Assembly (NCBI GenBank): GCA_036874045.1
Contig: CM072343.1
Coordinates: forward strand, 12,296,001-12,360,000
Length of the DNA: 64,000 nt
DNA from: Cymodocea nodosa
Lineage: Eukaryota > Streptophyta > Magnoliopsida > Alismatales > Cymodoceaceae
Direction: 5' to 3'
Each line of letters opens with the position of its first letter. The stretch's first letter is position 1. The notes beneath the pieces were generated by a model. The model was not told the DNA's origin. It saw only the letters and a program-made list of their open reading frames with translations, and made no database searches. Positions 1 through 11,000 of this stretch are shown here, one piece after another. Position numbers and translations under genes: made by a program.

Positions 1-2299
1 TCAAGAATTTGGTAACTTTTGTAAAGATGAAGGTATTACACGGCATAACACTGTCAGGTATACCCCTCAGCAAAATGGAGTGACTGAAAGATTGAATAGA
101 ACACTCCTAGAAAAGGCACGTTGTATGCTGTCTCATGTAGGTTTGAGCAAGAAGTTTTGGGCAGAGACTGTTAACATAGCTTCCTATCTGGTAAACAGGT
201 CCCCTTCTAGTGGCTTAGATGGGAAGATACCTCTTGAGGTATAGTTGAAAAGATCTGCTAGTTATTCAAAACTCAGAATTTTTGGGTGTCCAACTTACTA
301 TCATGTGAACAATGGCAAGCTGGAACCATGTGCTAAGAAAGACATATTTGTGGGCTATGGTGTTGGTGTAAAGGGATACAGGATATATGATATTAAATCT
401 CACAAAGTAATATATAGTCGTGATGTTACTTTTGATGAGAATTCTCTTTTGCAGGCAACAGATAAACTAGCAAGTGAAACATCAGAAATTGAGCACACCC
501 TTCCTGAACAGATGGAGATAGATGACGCACAGCAGCTGCCTATCACTGATCAAGTTGAAATTAGAGAAATCTCATCTGAAATTTAGGAAAATGAAGTTGA
601 AGAGGAAGAGGTGGAGCAACCACCACCAAGAACCATTGACAAAGATCGTCCTAGAAGAGATGTTAGACCTCCGATTAGATATGGCTACGACAGTTTGGTT
701 GCTTTTGCCTTACAAGTAGCAGTTGAGGTGGAGGATTCTGTTGATCCACCTACATATGAAGCTGCAATGAAAGATTCAGAAGCTGGTCTTTGGATGTCTA
801 CTATGGAGGAGGAACTTTAATTTCTCCATAAGAATAAGACTTGGGAACTGGTGAAACGCCCAAAGAACACAAATATTGTTGGTTGCAAATGGGTCTATAA
901 GAAGAAGATTGAGACTCAAGGCAACGCAGGTGTGCAGCACAAGGCAAGATTAGTCGCTAAAGGTTATTCACAGCGAGAAGGAGTTGACTTTAATGAGGTA
1001 TTTGCTCCTGTTGTACGTTATACATCTATTAGAATTTTGTTATCCATTGCTGCAGCACAGAATTTAGAATTGGAACAACTAGATGTAAAGATGGACTTCT
1101 TGCATGGAGAGTTGGAAGAAAATATTTGGATGGAACAACCAACAGGGTTTGTGGTGAAAGGTAAATCTGATTGGGTGTGCAAATTAAATAAGTCCTTGTA
1201 TGGATTTAAACAGTCACCACGACAATAGTATAAAATGTTTGATACCTTTATAGTTAAAGTTGGTTTTAGACGCAGCAACTATGATTCATGTGTATATGTT
1301 AAAACTCTTGATAAGAGTACACATGTTTATTTGTTATTGTATGTTGATATTCTTATAGCTGCGAAGAATATCGAAGTGATATAGGAGCTGAAGGACACAT
1401 TAAAATCAGAATTTGATATGAAGGATCTTGATTCAGTTGGCAGAATTCTTGGAATGGAGATTAGACGTGAAAGAAATTTTAGTAAATTGTTTTTGAATCA
1501 ACAAAAGTATATTGAGAAGATCCTTAGCAGATTTGGTATGGCTTCATGCAAAGCCATTAGCATGCCTTGTGACAGAAATGTCAAATTGTCATTTGCGATG
1601 TGTCTACAAACTGATTCTGAAAAGCTTGATATGCAGCGAGTTCCTTATGCACAGACAGTTGGAAGTCTTATATATGCTATGGTATGCACTAGGCCTGATC
1701 TAGCATATCCTTTGAGTGTTGTCAGTAGGTTCATGTCCAATCCAGGCAGGGAACATTGGAAAACAGTTAAAATGATATTCAGATATTTGAAAGGAACTTT
1801 AGGTGTTGGCTTGATGTATGTAGCAGATCAGGGTTGTACTATGGTTGGTTATACAGACTCAGATTATGTAGGTGATGTTGACAGAAGGAGATCATTATCT
1901 GGTTATGTCTATACATTTGCAGGTTCTATTATAAGTTAGAAATCAACTCTTCAGCCTACGGTATCTCTGTCCACAATTGAGGTTGAATATGTGACTATGA
2001 CAGAAGCTTCAAAGGAAGAGATTTGGTTGAAAGACTTACTTGAAGACTTTGGTTGGCGCATTGATAAAACTGATATCTTCTGTGATAGTCTTAGCGTTAT
2101 TTGTCTCTTCAAAGATAATGTCTTTCATGATAGAACTAAACATATTGATGTTAAGTATCATGTCCTCAGGAATGAAGACAGGATAAATATTATGAAGGTC
2201 AACACAAAGGACAATCCGACTGATATGTTTACAAAGGGCATTGTTGAAAGTAAGTCAAGCATTGCTTGGACTTACTCAAACGTCTATTGCTGCTGCTGA
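1..2299 (+). pseudogene. Ty1/copia pol fragment (integrase C-half, RT, RNase H)
   Basis: Degenerate polyprotein of a Ty1/copia retrotransposon, cut by the window start. Translation gives the integrase end (motif YTPQQNGVTERLNR near 60-100, with the catalytic Glu context NGVTERLN), then RT from about 790 (KARLVAKGYSQREGVDF, LDVKMDFLHGELEENIWMEQ, LNKSLYGFKQSPRQ) and RNase H/RT tail (YTDSDYVGD near 1,855; TKHIDVKYH near 2,140). The RT catalytic box, normally YVDD, reads YVDI at about 1,340. Reading is broken by stops at 242 (TAG where the family has Trp), 818, 1,226 (Trp), about 1,382 and 1,937 (Trp). It cannot encode active enzyme. The sequence style is Tork/Tnt1-like; the clade is an inference. 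Confidence 0.93.
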
Positions 2300-2367
2300 C
2301 CCAAGTTGGGTCTTGGTGATTCATCACCTGTTCGTGGTGAAAATTGATGAAAGACAAGGTGGAGATT

Positions 2368-2751
2368 TGTGATGCGTGTGTCTTCCATCAAGTATATGTA
2401 TATGTCATTGAATATGGTTGTATTTTTTTGATAATTTGTACATGGACAAACTTGTCTCTTTGTGTATCACTAACCGTTGCCCCTATATATGTAAGGGGTC
2501 ATCCACGTCCAAGGGATGTCATGTCATGTCATGCCAAACCATCCATTGATTTTGTTCTCCCCCTTCTTTATATTAGCAACCATACAGCAAGGAATCACGA
2601 TAGATTGATCACTCGTGGATGTATCCGTGTTGGGGAACCATGTAAATTTGTTGTTCTTCGAATTCTCCACTCGCAATCTTCTCTTCTACGCAGATCTCTT
2701 CTCCACACCACCCCTAGATGCTCCACGTTTGTTTGATCTTTTCGCACAACA
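2368..2751 (+). repeat. 3' LTR of the leftmost copia element
   Basis: After the pol stop a purine-rich stretch (GACAAGGTGGAGATT, about 2,353-2,367) precedes a TG start. A TATA-like CCCCTATATATGTAAGG lies near 2,480, and the unit closes with ACAACA. The right border is set by where a PIF/Harbinger transposase reading frame begins, a few bases on (CTTAG may be the target duplication). The 5' LTR lies outside the window, so borders are inferred from structure and not from a repeat pair. Confidence 0.6.
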
Positions 2752-2754
2752 CTT

Positions 2755-3420
2755 AGTAAGTGGGAAGACTCGGCTACTGATACTTGACTCCTTCAAAATG
2801 CAATAACTAAATACAATAGTTTACAAGTACTATAAGGTATAGTACTTATGATCTACTTTTATTTCACTTGACAATCAAAATTGCACTTATTTTAAAGGAT
2901 GTTAAAATACATGTAGGTAAATTTTACTTAATTGATGCTGAATTTCTAAATAAGCCTGAGTTTATATGTTTATTTCGAGGTGTTCGATATCACTTGTTAG
3001 AATATGAAGGGAGTCAATGATCAATTAATGTAATAGAGAACTTCAATTATAGACATTTATAGTTAATGATAGTGATTGAACGTACGTTTAGAGTAGTCAA
3101 ACATTGTTTTGCAATATTATGAGAATATATGTTATTCCCTTTCATAACTTAAGCAAAAATAGTGCTAGCATATTTTTTAGTTCACAATTTCATTTATAAA
3201 GTAGATAGAATAAACTTATGTCAAGATTTTGAAAATAAACTACAAGAAGATGAATGTGATGTACAAGTTTAAGGTCTTACAAATATAAAAGGACAATATG
3301 AAACAGTTAACATTATCGAGGACAATACTCAAGAGCAAATAAAAGAAATTATAGATAAATTTTGTAAAAATATCATGAATGTAATGTAGGATGGTTGTGA
3401 ATGAGAGAATTGTAAGCATT
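2755..3420 (+). pseudogene. PIF/Harbinger (HARBI1-like, DDE_Tnp_4) transposase C-terminal relic
   Basis: In one reading frame with stops, the translation follows the plant Harbinger nuclease: a WEDSATDT segment (family GWEGSAxDSRV) at 2,759, then GKFYLIDAEFLNKPEFI and RGVRYHL (2,910-3,000), NFNYRHL and VIERTFRVVKHCFAIL (3,040-3,110), then VHNFIYK (about 3,180). The second catalytic Asp (LIDAEF) and the final Glu (VIERTF) are visible; the N-terminal part with the first Asp is absent. Stops interrupt it near 2,785, 3,020, 3,055, 3,120 and 3,150. The copia LTR ends where this frame starts, so that element probably inserted into or beside the transposase gene. No terminal inverted repeats were found. 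Confidence 0.75.
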
Positions 3421-3532
3421 ACAATGAGTATATTTATTGTAATTTATTTTTTGTTGTTTCAAACAAGTAGTATAACTAAGATTTTATATTATTTTTAATT
3501 TTTGATTTAAGTGGATGATTGAATTTTATATA

Positions 3533-3670
3533 GAATACATGGATGATCTAAATGGAATAATGACATGTTTAATTAATTGATAAATGATATATAAATATTT
3601 AATTTAATAATATCTTAATTAATTAATCTAAGTAATTAATTCCTTGATTAATTACATTTTCACTAATTAC
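3533..3670 (+). repeat. Direct repeat, copy 1 of 2
   Basis: About 138 bp starting GAATACATGGATGATCTAAA recur at 4,757-4,905 in the same direction with small changes (both contain TTAATTAATTGATAAATG and AAATATTTAATTTAATAATAT). The two copies flank about 1.1 kb. Confidence 0.8.
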
Positions 3671-4433
3671 TTCAATACATATAAAATGTATAATATAAAG
3701 AAAATGTAAAATATAATATCATTGTTTTAGATAAGAATTGAATATAAAATGTAAAATATAAAGAAAAGAGATTTAAAAAAATCAATTGTTTTACATATAA
3801 AATATAATATTTAATACTAAATAAAATTATATATAAATAACTTAATAATAATAATAATACTTTAAGTATGTAATACAATGTGTTCTTACCATATTTTATG
3901 CCATTTTAATAAGATATTTTACGTATTTTATAAGTTATAAATTACAATTATATGCTTTTAAAGATGATTTTTATGTTAATTGCATTTATTACCTTTTTTA
4001 TGTTAATTATGTGTTAATTATATTTTTATTGCATAAGTTAACCTACGATAGAATCATTGGTAAACAAGATAGCCAACAATCCTATAATTTAACCATTTCA
4101 CAAACTTCTTTTATTTTATTTTTATAATAAAGGTACTATCGTTGGTTTTCTAGTTAACCAACGATTATATTGTTGGTTAACTAGTTTATCAACGATTCTA
4201 TATTTTCAGTTATTTTATAGATTTTATATTATCGCTAAAAAGACTTATTGTTGGTTAACTAGTTTACCAATGATTGCATATTTTCGGTGATTTTTGCATA
4301 GTTTATTCCATTCCTTTGTTAAGAATGTATTGAAACTCTAATTATTTTTGCACAATTTTGGTTTAACCAAACATACTCTGATTTTTTTATTAAAAAAAAA
4401 TTAAAATAAGAAAGTTCGATCTAATTGAAGCAT

Positions 4434-4517
4434 AGCTTCAGTTAAATCAACATTCTTTGATTTTTTTATTAAAAAGAAGGAAAAATTTTAAAAAGAATGT
4501 TTGATTTAACTGAAGCT
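4434..4517. repeat. Inverted repeat (hairpin) with 25-bp arms
   Basis: Left arm 4,434-4,458 (AGCTTCAGTTAAATCAACAT then TCTTT) is matched by the complementary right arm 4,492-4,517 with a single inserted T. The loop is about 33 bp and A/T-rich. Related words (GGTTTAACCAAACAT, TTTTTTTATTAAAAA) recur nearby at 4,363-4,560. It may be part of a MITE-like or foldback element. Confidence 0.8.
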
Positions 4518-4756
4518 ATTTTTGGTCTAACTAAGCATCCTTTGTTTTTTTTTTTTTAAAAAGAAGAAAAAATAAGATAGAAATTTGTCTTCAACCAAGT
4601 TTCATAATTGGGTTGTTGGTAAAAGTATTACTGATGTCACTCTAAATTGGTACCCATAGAGAAATTTCATATCTATGAATATTTATAAACACATAAGTTA
4701 CAATTAAAAAATTGTATCAAGTTTATATATATATATATATAATGTAATTTTCATAA

Positions 4757-4905
4757 GAATACATGGAATAGATGGATGATTTAAATAGAATAATGATATG
4801 CTTAATTAATTGATAAATGTTATATAAATATTTAATTTAATAATATGTTAATTGATTAATGTAAGTAATTAATTCTTTGATTAATTTAATTATATTTTCA
4901 CTAAT
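4757..4905 (+). repeat. Direct repeat, copy 2 of 2
   Basis: Second copy of the unit at 3,533-3,670. It has a short insertion near its start (GGAATAGATGGATGATTTAA) and an extra TTTAATTA-type stretch near its end. Confidence 0.8.
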
Positions 4906-5499
4906 TTTAATGATTGACAAAATAATTTATAATTAAGTTATGTAAAATAATGAACTTCGGAATAATATTAAGTCCATAAGTTTACAGATTGTCGTAAAAG
5001 TTATATAATTAACTTTACATGCAATCGTAAGCTGATTCATAATACTGATTTAAAACTCTATAATTTATCTAAATATATAATTTTATAGAGACTCGTAAAA
5101 TTATAAGGATAACTTTATAGACATTCGTAAAGTTATGAAGTTGCATATATATACATATATATATAAGTTATAAAACTTAAGCTCGTAAAGTTATGACTTT
5201 AACGTTACGGATCTTTATAAACTTATGATATATAGAATTCATAAAGTTATAAAGATAACTTGACGGACCCTTGTAAGATTATCTTTTAAGGAGATTGTAA
5301 AGTTATAAGTCTAGTATATGCAGTTTGTTAAAAATAAATAATTGTGCTTTACACATATTAGCTTGTAAGGGTCTGTAAAGTTACAAGGATAAGTTTACAG
5401 ATGTTCGTAATGTTCTGCTATGCATAAGTTCGTAAAGTTATGCTTATAACTTTACAAATGGTCGTAATATTATTACTTTAATGAATTTATTTAACTATT

Positions 5500-6520
5500 A
5501 TATTTAATTAAAGTTTATTGCAAGATTATTTATTTTGTAGATGACACATGACACACATGTACTTACACACGTTTTACCATATTTTTAAAGACTTGGTCAA
5601 ATATTTACAGATGACAATTAGAGATAAATTTGACAAAGTCAAGATTAAAGATCGTGATTCAAAAAAGTTTAGAATTGAACGAGTCTGTTAATTAAAGTTT
5701 AACTTAATGAAGTAAGTCTGTTGAGCTACAGTTAAGTCTACAAAGTAGGTTCATTGAATTACAGTTAAGTCTATGAGATAAGTTCGTTGAGTTATAGTTA
5801 AGACAACAAAATAAGTCTGTTGAGTTACACTAACTTCACGAGCCAATTATTTTTCTACTATTCATGTAGTAAGTAGTTGCAGGAAATTTGTAAGAGAAAA
5901 AATGTGTATGTAGGATCGTGTGTAATTAGTTAGAGTTTCTCATGTAATATAAATTGAGTAAAATCAAAGTTAGAAGTGAGTTCCTTTTCGACAGTAATTC
6001 TAGAGAAAAAAAGTCTTGAAGATATTTGGAGAATAAGAGTTGAAAGTCATCTGAAGGAACTCAGCAGCAACAAATTCATTTCCTGAAGTTTCAAGGATTG
6101 TCGTATCTATAAGAGAAATTTTTTTATTATGTTTATATTATCATGATTAATTCTTCTTTACATTACATCATAAATTGAAAAAAAAAATCTATCCACAAAG
6201 AGTGTTGTGGAGGAAACTCTGAAAGGTGTTCTTCAGAAGAGTTTCAGGCAAAGTTGTGTAGATAACTATATAAGAGTTTGTATAGTTAGCATGATAACTA
6301 TACGTGGATCCGTACAGTTAGAAGGAGAATTTGACGAAAGATCAGTGTCTTGTCAAGTTAATTTTGCTTTGAGTAAAACTATAGTATACTGGGTTTTGAG
6401 TAAATAAAAAACTCTTGAGAATAGTGAATTAAGACAATTTAAATCAGTGGGATTAGAATTTTTATGTCTATTCACCCCTCCTCTTAAGTATAAATCTTTT
6501 CTATAATTCAAATTTTACAG
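5500..6520 (+). repeat. Probable Sirevirus-type LTR (+), left border unclear
   Basis: Non-coding, with the make-up of the Sirevirus-like LTRs elsewhere in this window: palindromic words around GTTGAGTTA/TAACT (5,690-5,850), a segment TCATCTGAAGGAACTCAGCA near 6,050, and an end TCTATTCACCCCTCCTCTTA (about 6,468-6,487) like the LTR end at 45,710-45,760 read on the minus strand. It may finish with TTTTACA near 6,520. No matching partner LTR, PBS or target duplication was found, so it could be a solo or truncated LTR. Confidence 0.4.
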
Positions 6521-6559
6521 AATTCAAATTCTAAGTATACAAATAGACATTTCTTTCTT

Positions 6560-7830
6560 TTATCATCTTTGTTTGCAATAGTGCTTTTAGTACCATCATG
6601 TTTCCTTATAGTAATCTGTTTTCATAAAATTGTCTTTCAACTTCATTTACCAATTCAACATTATCATTTTTTAATTCTATAATTTTATCTTCTAGTCCTT
6701 TTAATTTTTTATTGTTATCTGTTTTAGTTAATTTATCAATCTCTGCTTTTAGTTCAGTTATTCTCTTATTGTATTTTATATGAAGTTCAGAATTATCTAG
6801 AGAAGTTGATTCTCTTAACTTTTTAATTTTAGTTATTAATTTTTTTATTTTCCTTTTCTAGTTTCTTAGCATGTTTATTACTCCTCTTAAGCTTTTCATG
6901 TAATGCTTCATTTTCTAAATCTAAGTTATTTAATTCTTTTAACAATTTTTTATAATCCTTTTCATTGATTTTAGATACATCAGAATCATTATAAGAATTA
7001 GAAGAAAAATTTAAGATAGGAGTTACCTCCTTAGTGTGTGCTATAAAACAAACGTTGGCAAGCTCTTCCTTTTCATTTGTATTTGAATTGGAGTCTTCAA
7101 AGGTTGAGTTAGTTCTTGTTGTCCTTTAAGAACTTGTCATCCCAAGTTACTTGAAAAACTTTATTCTTTCTGAATTTGTCATTTCTTTTGAAGCTTTTCT
7201 TGTATCTTTCCTTCTTTTTGCTTCTATCCTTTAGTAGTAGATAACTTTTTTGATGATACCCTCCTTTGTTGCAGTAGCAACTTTTCCATCTTTGGAGTTA
7301 TTACTATTTTTTTTCTAGAAATTTTTGTACTTTTTGATGACATAGGCCAATTCCTTAGGTAGATCTTCTACTTACTTTTCTGATTGAACTTCTAATGCAA
7401 TCTCTTTCTTCCTTTTTAATTTCTTGGAGGTTTCTCCTTTTTCCTCCTTTCAGTCTTTTATTTGTGTTTCATGTATTAATAGATTTTCACATAGATCATC
7501 TAGTATATATGTTCTCAGGTTCTTTAAGTCTTGAATGAATGTAACTTTCTATTTCCATTTAACTGTGAGACTTCTCAGTACTTTAGTCACCTACTCACAT
7601 ATAGTAAAATCTTTGCCAAAATTTTTTAGGCCATTAGTAATCTCAATAAAATGTGAGAATATATCAGTAACAGATTCATTGTTTTTCATTCTAAATAATT
7701 CATATTTCCTTAACAGAATATTTATTTTGGTTTCTTTTACTTCACTAGTTCCCTCATATGTATTTTGTGGGGTAGGAAATATGTGTTTGACAAAAAACAT
7801 TACCTTGATAAAAATTGGCAAGATACCATT
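6560..7830 (-). pseudogene. Copia gag relic (UBN2-type), minus strand
   Basis: Reading right to left, about 7,821-7,590 gives SEVKETKINILLRKYELFRM, a Gly/Thr-free match to the gag core seen complete at 55,942-56,625 (ESKINMLVHKYELFKM). It continues through VLRSLTVKWK and LRTYILDDLCENLL (about 7,480), a damaged zinc-knuckle zone near 7,260, and a Lys/Glu/Leu-rich coiled-coil tail (7,000-6,560). Stops and frame changes are frequent. It runs opposite to the LTR-like sequence just to its left and lies in what is probably an upstream intron or flank of the phosphofructokinase gene. Confidence 0.75.
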
Positions 7831-8005
7831 CTACAACCATAACTAACTTTACATAAAATGATTCATTTTTGTGATAGTTGAACTCTTTATGTAAAATTAA
7901 ATTAAGATGGACTTGAGGCGTAATGAAGTTGGGAAGATCCCTTCATACATGCCATTTGTTCGGGACCAGTATTCTGTCTCTTATACAACAATCCTTTTGG
8001 TGCAG

Positions 8006-11000
8006 GTTTCATTGCAATGTATGCAACTCTTGCCAGCAGAGATGTTGTACGTAATACTGTCATGGTTATTTTTCCTTAGGAAAATTGTTATATCACCATC
8101 TATATTTAAAATCTTCATCTTATATTTAAATATAACATAAGTTTTGTACTAAAAAATTCTCTTTGTTAGGATTGTTGCTTGATTCCAGAATCACCATTTT
8201 ATCTGAATGGAAAAGGAGGGCTCTTGGAATTCATTGAAAAGCGTCTTAAAGAAAATGGCCACATAGTTATTGTTGTGGCAGAGGGTGCAGGCCAAGATCT
8301 CATGGCTGAAAGTATGCATTCTATGGAAATGCAAGGTCCTTCTGGAAGCAAACTTCCTGATGTTGGCTTGTGGCTGTCTCAAAAGATAAAGGTAGGGTAT
8401 GCAACCACTTTCCTATGTTACCATGCACTTGCACCAATGAAAAACATATTTTATGAGATCACATTCTTAGTTGCTAAGGGACTCAATTGTTATGCCCCAC
8501 AATCCTAAGAAGCACTTTGTACATATGCTATTCACTTCTATGTACCTTTTTAGATGAGAAAACCCACAAAGTATCAAACGTTTATTTGAAAAAGAAGGAT
8601 TATATTTGTTGTACACGATTGTATAAGATTTAAACTAAATATTTGGGGAATATGCTTGAATCTTGAGGAATTAAATGTAGAAATAGGAAGGACTATGTGA
8701 ACATAAACTTCACAATGAAAAAATAATAGAGGACATTATGTTAAATGGCCATTAAATTTCTAGAGCGAAAGTTGTAAATATTGGGATCTTTAATAAATAA
8801 AGATGGAATACCAAGGAATATGTTATTAAACCATGCTTTATTATGCCACTCAAAAAAACCTATGATATCAAAAGTTTATAAAATTATTATTTGTTTGTCT
8901 ATACTTTACGACTTAAAATGTTAGACTACAAAACATAATCATATGTAAAAAGTTAGTATTTTAGGGATGTTAATGTTTAGATGGATGAGTTGTAATACTA
9001 TAAGAGAAAATTGAAAAAGTGATCTTATTAAGAAAAGAGTAGAAGTTGTACATTGAAGATAAGAGAAAATCATCTTTTAGGTGGCTTGGTCATAACCTCA
9101 TGAGACCAAAGAATGCACCACTTAGAAGAAAAGAATTAATATTTGCAAAAAAAACTAAAAGAAGTTGAGAAAAACCTAAAACTACTTGGTTAGGAATTAT
9201 AAGAAAAGATTTAAATTTATATAGTTGAAGTGAAAATTTGGCTATGGATAAAAATACATGGAAGAAAAGGATTTATGTGGTCAAAATTACATGGTGAGAA
9301 TATGGCTTAAATTATTATTGTTATTATAAATTATATTGGATTGTTAAACTGATATATTAATATGTTCAAAAGATTTGTGCAAATGAGATAGAATTTTAGT
9401 AAGTTTAAGAATGAAAGAAATAATAATCATGGATCATGATATAACCTTAGATGACCTTAGCATAGATTCAAAAATCAATCCAGATTGTTGAAATATCACC
9501 AATTTGGATTGCTTTTTTAGATAATCAATATCAATACAAATTGTATTTTTGATATCTTGTGGGATCGATTGATTTGTCTTATAGGATCATTGTCAAATTG
9601 TTTGAATTAGATAAGTTTTTGAATAGTAGAAGGTTGAATCAGCTAATCCATGCAAAGGATTGATCAATCTAATGAAAGGTTCTTAGTTGCAGCATCCCTT
9701 TCTCTCCATCAAAGTGTTTCTTCCTCTCTATTGAAACCTTTGCCAAAGCATTCCTTTCTCTTTGGCAAAATGTCCTTGACTATGCAGATAGTTTGCCACC
9801 ATTGTAATCTATTAGGGTTTTCAGGTGGGGAGACGTTGAAAGAAGTGAAAGGAGAGGAGGCAATGAAGCGTGTGAAGGGAAGAGAAAGGAAAAAGGGAAG
9901 GAGAAAGAAAAAAAGAAAAAAAAATGAAGGTGAAGAAAGAGAGGGGACAAGATGGTGAAGCCCCCGTGAAAAAAAAAGAAAAAAGGGAAGAAAAAAGAAA
10001 GAACAGGAAACATAGAAGAAAAATGAAAAAAAAATTACATAAAAAATGTATGTTTAAAAAATGGTGGAAGTATTAAAAAATTCACAAAATATCCCTTTTA
10101 AAATTAATTCACAAACTTTATTTTCTATTTTTCCAATTAATTCACTTTAGATTTAAAAAAAAAATATTAATTAGATTGTAAGAATAAAAATTTATAATTT
10201 ACTCTAAAATCTTATAATTGATAAAATTTTTAATTATTGTGATTATGAAAATTCTCTCATAGCATAATTTTATTAATTTGTATTCTATGTATGAACTGTA
10301 ACTTGATAAATATTAAACTATAACTTGGATTCTATTGAAATATAATTTCATATATATTGAAACATAATCTGCTTTCTATTAAAATATAACTTGAAATATA
10401 TTGAATTGTAATTTAAATCTTATTAAAATGTAACTTGATAATAATAATTTTAAATCTTGATCCATCCATCATTTTATTGTTATATGTTGTAATGGTAAAT
10501 CAATCCATCATTGTATCCTAGTTGACACTTATTAATTTATAACAATCTTCTCTATCCTCCTCAAAAACAAGGTTCCTGCAAAAAAGTTCATATTTTTAAA
10601 TTTTTGTTCTTGACTACTTCATCTATTTTACTTTTATTTTGTTAAAAACAAGGTTCCTGCAAAAAAGTTCATATTTTTAAATTTTTGTTCTTGACTACTT
10701 CATCTATTTTACTTTTATTTTGTTAAGAAAGCAAGTTAGGTAACTTTTTCTCGTTGTTGATCTGAAGGATCATTTCAGTAAAGTTCGGAAGATGGTGATA
10801 ACCTTAAAATATATAGGTATACCATCTATATTTGTTGTAGTTGATATTTTGTTTTGTGTGTTTATTGCTTAATCTTGACCGCCCATTACTTGTTACAGAT
10901 CCGACTTATATGATTTGTGCAATTCCAAGCAATGCATCTGACAATGTCTACTGCACGCTGCTAGCCCATAGTGCCATCCATGGTGCAATGGCAGGATATA

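Larger units (their letters stand above)
3421..5500. other. AT-rich non-coding repeat region, no gene seen
   Basis: I see no coding sequence here. It holds short runs such as (AAT)n near 3,845 and (TA)n near 4,723. Near 4,140-4,290 there are three variants of a block with TTGGTTAACTAGTTTACCAA followed by CGATT. From 4,980 to 5,470 there are many copies of a motif like TTCGTAAAGTTAT or its complement. It may be the non-autonomous body or subterminal part of a DNA transposon, or an old LTR; neither can be proved. Confidence 0.5.

Noticed and set aside
9650..10013. Lys/Glu-rich (+) and Phe/Ser-rich (-) open frames
   Set aside because: They are a direct result of the polypurine tract inside the PFK intron.
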